Source of the DNA: Halichoerus grypus
Taxonomy: Eukaryota; Chordata; Mammalia; Carnivora; Phocidae
Direction: 5' to 3'
NCBI RefSeq assembly: GCF_964656455.1
Contig: NC_135720.1
Span: 52,106,598 to 52,170,597, forward strand
Length of the DNA stretch: 64,000 nucleotides
In this document: one piece after another, positions 1 through 11,997 of the stretch
Layout of the letters: each line of letters opens with the position of its first letter
Position numbering within the stretch: the first letter of the stretch is position 1
Notes under the pieces: generated by a model
The model's input: only the letters and a program-made list of their open reading frames with translations
The model's database searches: none
What the model was told of the DNA's origin: nothing
Made by a program: the position numbers and the translations under genes

Positions 1-301
1 TTAAGTCTTTAAAAAAAAACATTTTCCAATATCTGAATCAGGTATCCTTTTTAAAATTTGTATTTAACTAAAATTAAATAAAATTTAAGATTTACTGCCC
101 CAGTCACATTAGCCATGTTTCAAGCACTCAATGTCCACGTGTGGCTAGTGGCTGTGATACCAGACAGCTCACTTAGGTCTAGTCAATCTTGAAAAAGTGT
201 GAAGTTGGAGGACTCAAACAGATAGATATTAAAATTATAAAGCTAAAGAATTAGGGTACTGTGATATTAGCACAAAAATAGACCAAAGGAAAAAAAACAG
301 A

Positions 302-430
302 AACCCATATATATATATATAGAGAGCAACTATTTTATATATTTATATATGTTATTATATTTTATATATTTATATATAAATACATAAATATATATTTTTT
401 ATATATTTTTATATATCTATATATAGAGAG
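302..430. repeat. AT-rich low-complexity tract
   Basis: TATATA and TTTATATAT units, with the motif 'tatagagagagcaacta' approximately repeated at its two ends. Confidence 0.9.
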
Positions 431-434
431 AGAG

Positions 435-454
435 CAACTATTACTTAATAGTTG
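435..454. repeat. Short palindrome at start of direct repeat
   Basis: CAACTATTACTTAATAGTTG has perfect 9-base arms around a 2-base centre. The 101-bp direct repeat begins inside it. Confidence 0.95.
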
Positions 455-542
455 TCTCTTCTGTATTTTCTACTATACACATGTACTATTTTTATAATAT
501 TTATTTTTAAAAAGAAAAAATTAATCAAATACAAACTGGAGA
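442..542 (+). repeat. 101-bp direct repeat, copy 1
   Basis: Matches 3053-3154 with two substitutions and one extra A in copy 2, so about 97 percent identical. It flanks the left side of the L1 block. Confidence 0.95.
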
Positions 543-1187
543 TATACATACAGTCACTGGATTTATGTCAAAGGTAATGCTGCAGTAGCCCGGTAAAAGA
601 TACTCTATTCAAAAAACGTTCCAGGATAATGAATATCCACATGAAAAGAAAAAAATGAATCTTGACCCCAGTTTAACATAACATACAAGTATTCCAGATG
701 AACCATGGATCTAAGTGTGAAAAGAAAAATAATAAAACTTCTAAAAGGTATCAGAATACCTTCATGACCTTAAGGTAAGCAAAGATTTCTTAAACAGGAT
801 ACAAAAAAAAAAAAAAAAAGGTTGATAAATGGACATTACAATTAAGTACTTCTGTTCATAAACAAAAAAAAACAACCTAAAAAAAAAAACTAAAGTGCAA
901 GCCACAGACCAGGAGAAAATACTTGCAATTTATACTCTGACAAAGGACTAATATCCAGAATATATAAAGAACTACAATTATTAATAGACCAAAAAAATGC
1001 ATTAGGAAAATGGGCAGAACATTTGAAAAGGTGTGTCACAAAAGATTCTATCCAAGTGTCCTATAAATATGTAAAAAAAAAAAAAAGGTAGTCAACCTCA
1101 AAAGTCATCAGAGAAAAGCAAAATAAAACCACAATGAGATACCACTACACATTTAGTAGAGTGACTACGATTAAAAAGAATACAAGT

Positions 1188-1386
1188 TTTTTTTTTTTAA
1201 AGATTTTATTTATTTTTTTGACAGAGAGAGATATAGCGAGAGCAGGAACACAAGCAGGGGGAGTGGGAGAGAGAGAAGCAGGCTTCCCGCAGAGCAGGGA
1301 GCCCAATGTGGGACTTGATCCCAGGACCCTGGGATCATGACCTGAGCCGAAGGCAGACGCTTAACGACTGAGCCACCCAGGCGCCC
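1188..1386 (-). mobile_element. Carnivore tRNA-Lys SINE
   Basis: Full element in reverse, T-tract to 'ccacccaggcgccc', flanked by an exact duplication AGAATACAAGT at 1177-1187 and 1387-1397. Confidence 0.95.
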
Positions 1387-1659
1387 AGAATACAAGTATT
1401 GATGAGGACACATGGCGGCTGAAATCTCATACACTGCTAGTAGAAATATATTTTGATGTAATCATTTTGGAAAACTGGCCTTATCTACTAAAGATGAACA
1501 TATATTGTATGATCCAGCAATTCTCAGGTATCTGCCCACCAGAAAGCATTTATGTATGCACACCAAAATATATGTACAAACTTTCATAGCAGTAGCCAAA
1601 ACTTGAAAAACAACCTCAACACCTAAAACTGTAGAATGGATTTAAAAATCTGGTAGAAT

Positions 1660-2465
1660 CCTTACATCAGTCAGAATGGCTAGCATCAAAACGACAGGAA
1701 ATAAGCGTTGGCGAGGATGTGGAGAAAAAGGCACCCTCATGCACTGTTGGTGGGAATGTAAATTTGTGCGCCCACTGTGGGAAACATGGAGATAACGCAA
1801 AAGATTAAAAATAGAAATGCATACAATCCAGTAATTCCACTAGTGAATATTTACCCAAAGAAAACAAAAACACTAATTTGAAAAAATATATGCACCCCTA
1901 GTTTATTGCAGCATTATTTACAATAGCCAAGATATGGAGCAACCTAAGTGTCCATCAATAAATGAATGGATAAAAAAGATATGGTATTTATATACAATGG
2001 AATATTACTCAGCTATAAAAAAAGAATGAGATCTTGCCATTTGCAACAATATGGATGGACCTCAAGAGTATTATGCTAAGTGAAACAAGACAGAAAGACG
2101 AATACCACAGGATTTCACACATAAGTGAAATGAACCAAATGAACAACAACAACAAAAAAGCAGAAACAGACCCATAAACACAGAACAAACTGGTGGTTTC
2201 CAAAGGAAAGGGAGGTGGGCGACGGGCAAAATGGGTGAAGGGGATTGGGAGGTACAAGCTTCCAGTTACAGAACACAGAAATCATGGAAATGAAAGAGCA
2301 CAGGGAATATAATCAACGGTACTATAATAGCATTGTCTGGTGACCAGTAGCAGCTACGCTTGTGGTGAGCACACATAACACATAGAGTTGTCCAATCACT
2401 ATGGTGTACACCTGGAACCACTGTGACATTGTATGCCAACCATACTGCAATTAAAAAAATAAAAG
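1660..2465 (+). mobile_element. Younger L1 3' end nested in older L1
   Basis: Typical carnivore L1 3' sequence ('gcactgttggtgggaatgta', 'tatggaatattactcagct' style bases, 'gtgtacacctggaacc') ending in an A-rich tail near 2450-2465. It is 5' truncated. Confidence 0.8.
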
Positions 2466-2854
2466 ACCTTTAAGAAAATTGTGGTATAATTATATAATGT
2501 CATATTATAGTCAGCAAATGAATTAACTGTTGCTATATGGAAAACATTGATGACCCTCACAAACATAATGTTAAGTGAAATAAGCCAGAATCATGATTCT
2601 ATTTATATAAAATTTAAAAACAGGCAAAATAAATTAATAGTAATATATATCAGGATGTTGATTACCATTGCAAGTAAAGGGCTAGCGACTCAGAGGGTGC
2701 ACAACAGTTGCCTCCGGCACTAAAAATGTTCTATTTCTTGATTTAGGTTGTATTTACACAGATCTATTCTCTTTACAAAAATTCAGCAGGCTTTACAATT
2801 ATCATGTGTACTTTCCTAAATGAATATTATACCTCAATAACTTTTTAATTTTTT

Positions 2855-3031
2855 TAAAAAAGATTTTATTTATTTATTTGGGGGAGAGAGAGAGACATAG
2901 ACGAGAGCATGAGTGGGGGGAGGGGCAGAGGGAGAGAGAGAAGCAGGCTCCCCACTGAGCAGGGAGCCCAATGTGGGGCTCAATCCCAGGACCCTGGGGA
3001 TCATGACCTGAGCCAAAGGCAGGCAACCCAC
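2855..3031 (-). mobile_element. Carnivore SINE, head truncated
   Basis: Reverse copy. It breaks off after 'gagccaaaggcaggcaa', so the first part of the tRNA-like head is missing. Confidence 0.85.
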
Positions 3032-3052
3032 AACATTTTAATTTTTTGAGTA

Positions 3053-3154
3053 TACTTAATAGTTGTCTCTTCTGTATTTTCTACTATGCACATGTACTAT
3101 TTTTATAATATTTATTTTTAAAAAGAAAAAAATTAATCAAATACAAATTGGAGA
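3053..3154 (+). repeat. 101-bp direct repeat, copy 2
   Basis: Second copy of 442-542, to the right of the L1 block. Flanking bases on both sides are unrelated to those of copy 1, apart from the repeat itself. Confidence 0.95.
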
Positions 3155-3717
3155 GATCTGTCTTAACAGCCCTAGGAGTCTTAAGGTGAGACATGAATAT
3201 AATAGGACACAGGAAAGGTAACCTACAACACTCCTCTAGCCAGATATATCTGAAGGAATATATTGAGATATGGGGGCCATATTTTCAGAGCGACATTCAG
3301 AAAGTAGATTGTAATCTCAAGAAGGGAAGTAGTTCTAGGGATCTAGAAACCACGTCATGAGATTTCACTAACAGGACAGGGATAGCCGACACTGAGAAGA
3401 GACATAGTAACAATATCCCAGCACCCTATGTCTAGCATATAGATGGCACCAAGAAACATTTGGGGAATAAATGAATGAATGGAAGAAATCTAAGTCTTTA
3501 ATGTTTGAAAGGTTGTCAAATGGAATTAGGACAAGGATGATGAATTAATGAATAAATGAGTAAATAAGTAAATGATATTATCAGTCTTGATATGTTTAAA
3601 GAACTGTCATGTGCAGTCAGGACTAGAGTTATATATGCTGTGCCTGAGCAAAGTTTCAAGATGAATGGAAAGAACGTAAAAAAAAGCTCGAATTTCTTTC
3701 TACTTAAGAATATTCTA
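3155..3717. other. Intronic stretch, mostly unassigned
   Basis: No gene seen. Bases 3410-3482 ('gaataaatgaatgaatg' ending) may be the 3' end of an L2; the rest is not recognised. Confidence 0.4.
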
Positions 3718-3845
3718 GGGGCACCCGGCTGCTCAGTCTGAAGAGCACGAGACTCTTAATCTCAGGGTCGTGAGTTCAAGCCCCATGCTGGGTGTAGAGA
3801 TTATTTAAAATAAGTAAATAAAATTTAAAAAAAATAATAATAATT
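3718..3845 (+). mobile_element. Short tRNA-Lys SINE variant
   Basis: The head is close to a real tRNA-Lys(CTT), with 'gactcttaatctcagggtcg' covering the anticodon arm and 'ttcaagccccatgctgggtg' the T arm and acceptor end. It goes straight to an A-rich tail without the CT-rich body of the common SINE. Confidence 0.8.
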
Positions 3846-4410
3846 TTCTAACCTATAGGGCACCCAAAAATGGAAGAAACAGGTAAGGCAGAAAGTACAT
3901 GCCTTTCTAACATCGTCTGACTACATGACCCAGAGGTCCTCTTCAGTTCTAATATTCTTTGATTCTATAAAATATTATCTTTATATCTTTCTGCACAGCA
4001 AATAATTCACATATACTTGAGTTACTTTTGAAAAAGTATCAATTTCTTACTATATGAAGATATTTTACTTGCGTACTATAAATCAAAGTTCAACAGCTTT
4101 CTTTGAAACATCATGACAAAGAACCTCTAGGTATTCAGAATATCTAGAGAAAAGGTAGTTAAATCCAGGAGAACAAAAACCATCACTGGTTACCTACAGA
4201 GGCCCTCTGCACAATCTTAAAGAAAAAAATCAAAACTGCATTTTCTAGAATTCAAAGCACTGAAATCAGACTGGGTCCTTTGCCATTAATTTAATGAATC
4301 CTCCCCAAAGTTAAAATTACTTCAGTAATTCTGTATAGAGTTGAATTCATTCCATTTCTACTCACTGACTAGAATCTACCAACTCTGGCATTTTAATAAT
4401 ATTTCAATTA
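3846..4410. other. Intronic stretch without recognised features
   Basis: No coding frame or clear repeat; the part near 3930-3965 ('ttctttgattctata') may be an old short repeat. Confidence 0.4.
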
Positions 4411-4620
4411 CTCCTAGCATAGCTCCACACTTATATGACAATTCTTATAGTTTTCAAAGTGCTTTCTCACATAATAACTTATTTGAGCCTCATAAATGAC
4501 CTGCAAGGAAGGTAGAGTTAGGATAATTAATCCCATTTCTACAGATGAGCAAATGGAAAATGCCAAATTAAATGACTGTCCCAATACGATCAATGAAACC
4601 AAAATCATAATCTAGTCTTT
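4411..4620 (-). mobile_element. MIR relic
   Basis: Reverse MIR-like order: 'tttctcacataataacttat', 'cccatttctacagatgagca', 'aatgactgtccc'. Confidence 0.6.
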
Positions 4621-7230
4621 GCAGGTCACATTTCATTATTCATCTGGTATCCCATATGTTCATCAGTCTTAAGATAGAACTGATCAAAATTCTTCAAAGT
4701 AACAGTTATGGAATAAAAGGAGGTTCACTTCTTCACAAAGAGGAAGAAGATTGTTGCCAAAAAGAACACATGCTTAGTTAAATGAAATCAAAACTATATA
4801 AGGAATTTAGATTTCCAGTTTAAAGTGTTTACCCAACTGCTGTGAGAAAAATGCACAATCAGGAAAAGCACATTTAATATTTCTAAAGGGCTGGATTAAA
4901 ATTTCAGCTGTAAACTTCATTACTGTAATTAGATTTTTAATGCATATTTATTAAACATCCATTCAAATACTGTGTTCACAATTATTCATGAGTTATTTGT
5001 ACATTTGTGTTGATTTTAACAATCTGTAAACAGTGGCCACTGACCAGAAATGTTCTCCTACAATGACAGTAGCCCATACTAAGGTCATAGGCAGCCCATT
5101 TATGCTCTATTATGTTCTAATCATATCCCAAATATAAATATTCAGCTGTTTTTTTGAAAACTGCAATGGTCATCAATGACCCAAAAAGTCAGACTTACCA
5201 GTGACATTAAAGACCTATGTTTGATTCAGTGATGAATAAACAAAGTGCAGAATAGAAGAAAATCAAATCTTAATTAAACTCTTTCTTTAGAAAAACAACA
5301 TAAGCCATCATCAAGGAATGCATCACAAGATGATTTACTTTATTTATAAAAGGCTGATTTGGGGGCTTTAAAAGGGTGCTTTTGATTTAAATAGAAAAAT
5401 TATGAAAATTAAAACTAAATGCTTGCTGGTTATCATTCTTTTCCTTTAGAAGCTGGTTAATCTTAATGTGCCAGTGTATAACTTTACAAAAGGAAAAAAC
5501 AGTACTTTAAATTTCATGATAACAAATCAGTAAAATACCGCCTAAAAATCTGAATAAAGCTATTCTGAAGTAATTATAGGCATGGCCTAGCATACTGAGT
5601 AACTCCTTAATATTCACCCTGTTCATTCACTATTTAATAATGAGATCTAAGGAATCTATTTTCTTTCAAGTGCTAAAGAAAAATAACATTTTTAAGGTTC
5701 ATTTACTTAAATTTTATATACTCATACACATAAGAATTTTTTAATGGAATCTACGTGGTTTACATTTGAGATATAGTTGCATTATGAAGCTATGAAGGAA
5801 CTACTCTAAGAATTACATATTCAGGCTTTAAAAGTTGTTGAAAACTGCTACCCGGTCAAGAATATGGATAGATACGTTGAAAAGTAACTCCTAGAATAGG
5901 CTCAATGAAGAGAAGAAATAAGGGAGCACGAGCAGGACACTGAACAAAAGCTATGAAAAAGATTCTGGAGATTAAAGCATCAAGAACCTCCAGGACAGTA
6001 GATGCAGAAATGGGACCTCAATCGAGGACCTTAGGTAAGGAAGACATAACGTAGCAGGAAGAACAGACGTATCGAAAAGGCTTTTTAAGAGAGAAATTAG
6101 AACAAATCTTAGTTACAGGTCAGTGAAAAATATGAGTGACCTAGGAAAACAAGTGTTAGATATATTCAAGCAGAGGCTAGATCACTTGTCAGAGAATTTA
6201 TAGATGGAACATATTACTACACTGGGCCCAAGGCTGAACTTCCAGTTTCTAGAATCTTAACACCTACTATTTCTGTGGTATTTTTAGTAAAAAGACAAAT
6301 CAAAAGAATAGTTATACACCCATTTAAATACTATTTTCTTAAACAAAGAAAATGAAGCTCTTGAGGTGTAAAGCAGTGCTAATCTACAGATCAATCACCC
6401 ATTTCTGGACCTCTTACATTCCTTCCTATCAGTTCTATTCTTAGACCCACCCTTTGTTATCTGCCCCTCCCTCCCCTAGAACTATGTCTAGGGCACCAGC
6501 TTTGCCTATGTAATAAGCTGTGCTTTTCAAAAACTAATTGGAAAAAAACATTATCATGAAGTTATCAGTCTCAGGAGTAGGCATGAACATTCTTTTCTAA
6601 TATAATAGATGTTAATGAAAATCCAAGAAACATGAAGTTTCACATAAGGGTATTCATCTAATTGGGTAGTAAAGTCCAAAGCCCATTTTCTTAATCACTA
6701 ATATATACTACCAATAAATTATATGAATTCATATGGCTGAGGTACATTAGTTCTCATATTAATGCCTAATTGAGATCTCCTGTATACACATAGTAAAGAG
6801 GTTGTGGAACCAAGGGTAAACATGAGTCATCATTTAATAAAGACACCTAAAAATACAACATTGAGATACAAAAAGAAACTATGGGGAAAAAAATCACGAG
6901 ATGTGGCTCTCACAGTACCTTGTCTCCATGAAACAATTTATTTAAGGCTAGCTTAAATAAAATAGAATTTTCATATACACTAATGTTCAGTTTCAGAAAA
7001 CCTAGAAACATTCTCCTCTTTGGTTTCTCTTCTAGTTTTCCTATGACCTCTCTTAATGCTCTCCGACAAGGTCATGTTCTTATCATAAAATGTCAATTTT
7101 CCCAAGGACTCACTGTCAGTGTCTTCTTTTCTCTCTACAAATATTCCCAGGCTAGTTCTTTCATTCTCATGGCTCTCAACATCTCATATTTCCTTTCTTA
7201 ATCTCAGACCCACGTATTTCCTACAACTAA
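4621..7230. other. Repeat-poor intronic stretch
   Basis: 2.6 kb in which I recognise no SINE, L1 or coding exon. It is AT-rich. It could contain conserved non-coding sequence, which cannot be judged from one genome. Confidence 0.5.
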
Positions 7231-7239
7231 TTAAATTTA

Positions 7240-7860
7240 TTTATCCAGAACTGTCATAACCACCTCAAATTTAACAAGTCCAAAAAGGAATCGCTCCCTA
7301 AAATGCCTCTGGCCCTACTTTCTGTGTGTTTGTTTACCCTGACGGATGGTGATGCCATCAAATTACCCAAACTAGGAAACCTAAGTTGATCCTAACTCTT
7401 CTCTTTCCTTGTCTCACCCAAAGCCTGGCAATTCCACCAAAGAACTGTCTCTGAATCCCCTCCCTTGCTGCCCTACTTCCCACCTTACCACAGCAGTAAT
7501 TCAGGCTATGAACCGTTCTCTCCAGAACTACAACTTCCTCCTAAATCACCACTGAGCTTCCAGTATTCCCCACCCACGGCATTTCCAATCTGCTCTTCAG
7601 GCAGCAATAAGAATAATCATGCTAAAACCGATACAACTTTTCTTCTTATAAAACCTCCACCAGCATCCTGCTGAGCCTAGATGTCTTCGCACACTATACA
7701 GGACTTTTAACCAGATCCAGGCCACCTTCCCAGCTTCATTTCTAGCTGCTCTCCCTGAGGGCCCATAATCCAATAAGGGCCATGTACAACCCACTTCAAC
7801 ACTTGTGCTACAACACCGTCCCCTCTCCAGAGCTGCTTTCACCTCCACAGTCCTGCAACA
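7240..7860 (+). mobile_element. L2 relic
   Basis: L2 3'-type wording: 'cacctcaaatttaacaagtc', 'cttcccagcttcatttctag', with pyrimidine-rich composition. Open frames here are chance. Confidence 0.55.
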
Positions 7861-7909
7861 CTTAAGATGAGCCTAAATGATGGGTTATTAATGTCTATTG
7901 TTATTATTA

Positions 7910-8104
7910 GCCTGGGTGGCTCAGTCAGTTAAGCTTCTGCCTTCGGCTGGGGATGTGATCCCAGGGTCCTGGGATCGAGCGCCGCACCGGGCTCCCTGCT
8001 CAACTGAGAGCCTGCTTCTCCCTCTCCCTCTACCTGCTGCTCTGCCTACTTGTGCTCTCTTGCTCTGTCAAATAAATAAAATCTTTAACCTAAAAAAAAA
8101 AAAA
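7910..8104 (+). mobile_element. Carnivore tRNA-Lys SINE
   Basis: Starts at 'cctgggtggctcagtcagtt' and ends with 'aaataaataaaatcttt' and an A-run. Confidence 0.93.
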
Positions 8105-8107
8105 GGA

Positions 8108-8325
8108 GCCAGAAGACAATGGTTAAGTTTGTGGTTCTGGAGCAAAAAGTGCCTGGGTTCACATCCCAGTTGGGTGGCCATGCCCATTTATCCATCTATG
8201 AGATAGAGTTAACAAGTAATTTTACAGGGTTTTTATGAAGATTAAATTATGAGAGAAAGAAACTGCTAGCAGATCGCTTGGAACATAGAAAAGGCTCGAT
8301 AAATGTTAGCTATTATAATATCATG
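8108..8325 (+). mobile_element. MIR relic
   Basis: Forward MIR order: 'gcctgggttcacatcccagt', 'tttatgaagattaaattatg', 'cgataaatgttagctatta'. Confidence 0.75.
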
Positions 8326-8382
8326 GCTCTTCCAAGACTGTGAGCTATTCAAGGGCTGGGACTCAATTTCATTCACTTCCCC

Positions 8383-8416
8383 TACCACCACCACCACCAC
8401 CACCACCCCCACCACC
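8383..8416 (+). repeat. CCA/ACC triplet microsatellite
   Basis: About eight CCA units followed by a C-rich run. Confidence 0.95.
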
Positions 8417-8659
8417 CCTGCCCACCCACACACTTAATACAAGGCTTCAACTGAATTAGCAAATTTGAGGCATTTTCCACCCACACCATGGCCATTCTGA
8501 TCTCTAAAAAAATGTTTCCCCTTAACTATTTGGAGGTTGAACAACCATTACATTAAACAAAGATACACTTAGACCTAAAAGAAAACAGGCAATAAAATAA
8601 AAATTGAGCATCTATACTTAAATTACAATATGATATCAAATTTTCAATTTAAGTATTTT

Positions 8660-8812
8660 TTCAAAAGATTTTACTTCTCTATTTGACAGCACGTGTGCTT
8701 TGCGCACAAGCAGGCACAGCGGCAGCAGAGGCAGAGGGAGAAGCAGGCTCCCCCCTGAGCAAGGAGCCCAACTGGGGCCAGCCCCACCGACTGAGCCATC
8801 CAGGTGCCCCTC
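8660..8812 (-). mobile_element. Carnivore SINE, internally shortened
   Basis: Reverse copy lacking the middle of the head (no 'gatcatgacctgagcc'). Flanked by TCAATTTAAGT and TCAATTCAAAT, a decayed duplication. Confidence 0.88.
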
Positions 8813-8819
8813 AATTCAA

Positions 8820-9207
8820 ATTTTAATAAACTAATGGAAATACACATCCCAAAAAGGAATTCATAATGTTCTATCTCCTAAGGAATTTAAAGTTAGGCAA
8901 TCAGGTAGGCTGATTTGGATGAAGAGCATTTTAGGACCCCTAAATTCTTCATAGCTCAGCTTCCCAAACATCTTGGAGCCAGGGCTGGCACTAAAGCTTA
9001 GATGAGACATAAAAACAAAGAACATGCTCTTCCTTTCCCTTCATTCCTTTCCTTGGTCTATTTCCTTCTTCTATTTAACATTAAGTCAATACTTCCAGCA
9101 CATTACAGGGTAGTAAAAAGTAGACTTGAAAAGGTGAAAAAAATGCAAATATAAATGTAAACAGTAAATACCCCCTGCCCAAAATTGAGGGATACAAGAC
9201 CCATTTT
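8820..9207. other. Intronic stretch without recognised features
   Basis: No gene or clear repeat seen. Confidence 0.4.
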
Positions 9208-9219
9208 AAAATCGGACTC

Positions 9220-9412
9220 CTGGGTGGCTCAGTCGTTAAGCGCCTGCCTTCGGCTCAGGTCATGATCCCAGGGTCTTGGGATCGAGCCCCACATGGGGCT
9301 CCCTGCTCCGCGGGAAGCCTGCTTCTCCCTCTCCCGCTCCCCCTGCTTGTGTTCCCTCTCTTGCTGTGTCTCTCTCGGTCAAATAAATACATAAAATCTA
9401 AAAAAATAAAAT
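9220..9412 (+). mobile_element. Carnivore tRNA-Lys SINE, young
   Basis: Close to consensus; exact duplication AAAATCGGACTC at 9208-9219 and 9413-9424. Confidence 0.95.
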
Positions 9413-9580
9413 AAAATCGGACTCTAAATACGGAAAAGCATTTCAACTCAAATTTTCTTTTCATTTAAAGAGAGGGAGGGAGCACCTTTAGTTACAATTA
9501 AATCGACCTCTACCTTAACTGTATTTTCATTAAATCTCTACCCACAAAACCGGCTAAATGTTGAGTATAGGAGGCAGTAT

Positions 9581-9826
9581 TATAACAAGCCAAGTTCACC
9601 TGTCCAATGCTCGGCAAAGACCACCACTGAGATACCAAGTATGTAGCAAGGAAAGGGTTTATTAGAGATGTGGCCAAACAAGGAGATAGGATGGCAAGCC
9701 ACCTCTCCGGAGGAGGAAAAACAGGGAAATTTAAAGGCAAAGGAAAAAAGGTCTGGATAAAAAGTTGCACCTGCACTTTTTAGTCTACAACTGCAATTAG
9801 TCCCATTAACCCGTTGGTTACTGGTT
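9581..9826 (-). repeat. 3' LTR of the decayed provirus (approximate)
   Basis: The plus strand starts 'tataacaagccaag' and ends near 'cccgttggttactggt', where homology to the other LTR stops. The true upper limit could be further right if the other LTR is truncated. Confidence 0.65.
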
Positions 9827-10807
9827 TCAATCTCCACTGTCTTTTGATCATTCCTCATTCCTGAGAGAATTGGGACGATGACCACTCTAGTTACTTCCTG
9901 CTGACATGGGAATAAAGATCAGGGTTAGAGGAATGGAACCTTCTGTAGTCATCTAGAAATATTCTTTAGCTCCAGGTTGAAACCCAGCATTCTGCATTGC
10001 CAAGATTTGTGTACTTTGGTTATTAGTTCTTGTACTATATTTTACTGAGGTCTTAGTGGAGAATTGTTGTAACCAACTAGTTTGTTGTACTTATGGATTT
10101 CTTCAGACCAGCTCCCCTAAAAAGTAGTTTCAGGTCCATCAAAGGCTTGCCAGTCCAAGCAGGGCTCTTTTTGATGTTCTCCTTGTGACAGGGTATAGGG
10201 AACCTGTGAATTCTTATAATTCAAGTGTAATGAATCCACGGCTTAATTCCCTTTAGTTTCACTAAAGAATGGGTGGTCAACAGTACCTCATAAGGTCCTG
10301 TCTAATGAGGATGGAACTGGCCCTCCAAGTGCTTTTCTTCCAGGTCCTTAGTAACATCAAGTCTCCAGGATTCAGGCAGTGTAAGGGTACAACAACCTGC
10401 TAGAAGCAAACTTACATAGCGAACATAGCTGATAGTATTCAATTCCCTTACGTAAGCCCCATCAGGAACTCTAAAGTCATGAAAAGAGTGTAGAGAGAGT
10501 TTTCCATATAACATCTCATAGGGGCTTAAACCAAGCCTACTTCTAGGGGCCACTCTTACCCAAAGGAGAGAAGCCAGCAAAGCTTCTTCTCAAGTTAAGT
10601 TGGTTTCTTGGCGTATTTTTGCCAAACTTCATTTTTTCTGTTTTTCCTATCAGCTTCTCCAGAAAGCATGTCATTTCCATTGAATGGCCAAGGCACTGAA
10701 CACTGCTTGTGTGATTTTTGCCACAAATGCTGCTCCATTGTTGCTCTGGTGAATTATTAGTGACCATCCAAACCTAGCAATAATTTTGCTTAAAAGTGTT
10801 TTTGACA

Positions 10808-10997
10808 GGGTGTCTGGGTGGCTCAGTCGGTTAAGCGTCTGCCTTCGGTTCAGGTCATGGTCCCAGGATCCTGGGATGGAGCCCCGCATCGGGCTCCCTG
10901 CTCTGCAGGAAATCTGCTTCTCCCTCTGCTCCTCCTCCCACTCGTTCTCTCAATCTCTCAATTTCTCTCTCAAATAAATACATAAATCTTTTTTTTT
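10808..10997 (+). mobile_element. Carnivore SINE inside provirus integrase region
   Basis: Exact 14-base duplication AAGTGTTTTTGACA at 10794-10807 and 10998-11011. It inserted after the provirus had decayed or at least integrated. Confidence 0.95.
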
Positions 10998-11997
10998 AAG
11001 TGTTTTTGACAACTTCTGAGGCCTTCTCTGAATGGCATGGAAAAGCTTCAACACAATTTGTAAAGGTGTCTACAAATACTAAGAAATATTGAAAATTACC
11101 TGTTGTTTTTGGCATAATAGTAAAGTCTACCTACTGGTTTTCTCCAAGTTCGGTACCTCTAAGTTGTATACCTTTTAGAGCTGGTGGGGGCCAGTCTTAG
11201 GATGGCTTTTAGCACAAACGTCACATTTTTGAACAGTGCTCTAAAAATTGGGACCCACAATATACTTCTGGATCCACTTAAGAGTAGTATCTTAATCATA
11301 AGGGGTGCTTTGGTGAATATGGTTAATCATTTCTTCCATAAGATGTTCTGGGGTAAGGATTCATCTTAGTTCCAACCAGCTTTAGTGCTAACATGGTGCC
11401 CAAATTCCTGTTCCAAAAAAAAAAAAAAAAAAAATTCCCATTTCTTAGCTATTTTGAGGTCCTCCCAGGAATACTAGGTTGATATTTAGTTAAGCCCATG
11501 TCTGGCATTAAAGTCATATAGAAGATTTTTGGAGTCTTTGCCAAATTGGCAGCTTAATCTGCCCATTGTTCCCTTGACCAATCAGTCCAATTTCTCAGCA
11601 ATGGACAATAGCTGATGGTCACCATTGCATCCAGCTCTTCATTGTCTTCAATCCGTAAAACTGTTCCCATCCATAAACATATCTCCATTAGGAGTGAAAG
11701 ACTCTCAGCTGTAGGAATGCTCCCAACAGTCCTCAACTCTCAGACACTATCAGGATTGTCTTGACTGAAGACAGCTGCCTTGCCAAGGGTATGCCCTCTT
11801 TCCAAGTGGTCATGTCCAATCACTATTATAAAAGTCCAGCCCTTTTGTCTCAATTTAGGATGGTTCTGAAGGATAATTCAATTTTTGAAACTCCTCAAGA
11901 GAATCAGTTGAGGCTTCTGTTGATATTATATCACTGCTCAACTTCTGCCTCTTTTATGCTCCCTTCTCTTCTTCCGGTGTTGATCACTAATAAACTT

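Larger units (their letters stand above)
543..2850 (+). mobile_element. Old L1 fragment, interrupted
   Basis: L1 second-frame 3' sequence is recognisable ('ggagaaaatacttgcaattt', 'cacaatgagataccactaca') and continues after the inserted younger L1 at about 1660-2465 and a SINE at 1188-1386. It is degraded, with no long open frame. It ends in a 'acctcaataactttttaatt' stretch next to another SINE. Confidence 0.75.

Noticed and set aside
302..430. AT-rich tract as a matrix attachment or origin site
   Set aside because: Low complexity alone is not evidence of such a role.
3718..3800. Possible functional tRNA-Lys gene
   Set aside because: Similar to tRNA-Lys(CTT), but with mismatches in the D arm and acceptor stem and an A-rich SINE tail; a SINE copy.
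7898..8206. Open frame of 102 residues on the plus strand
   Set aside because: It is the translation of a carnivore SINE and its A-rich tail (AWVAQSVKLLPSAGDVIPGS is the usual SINE reading), running into a MIR relic.
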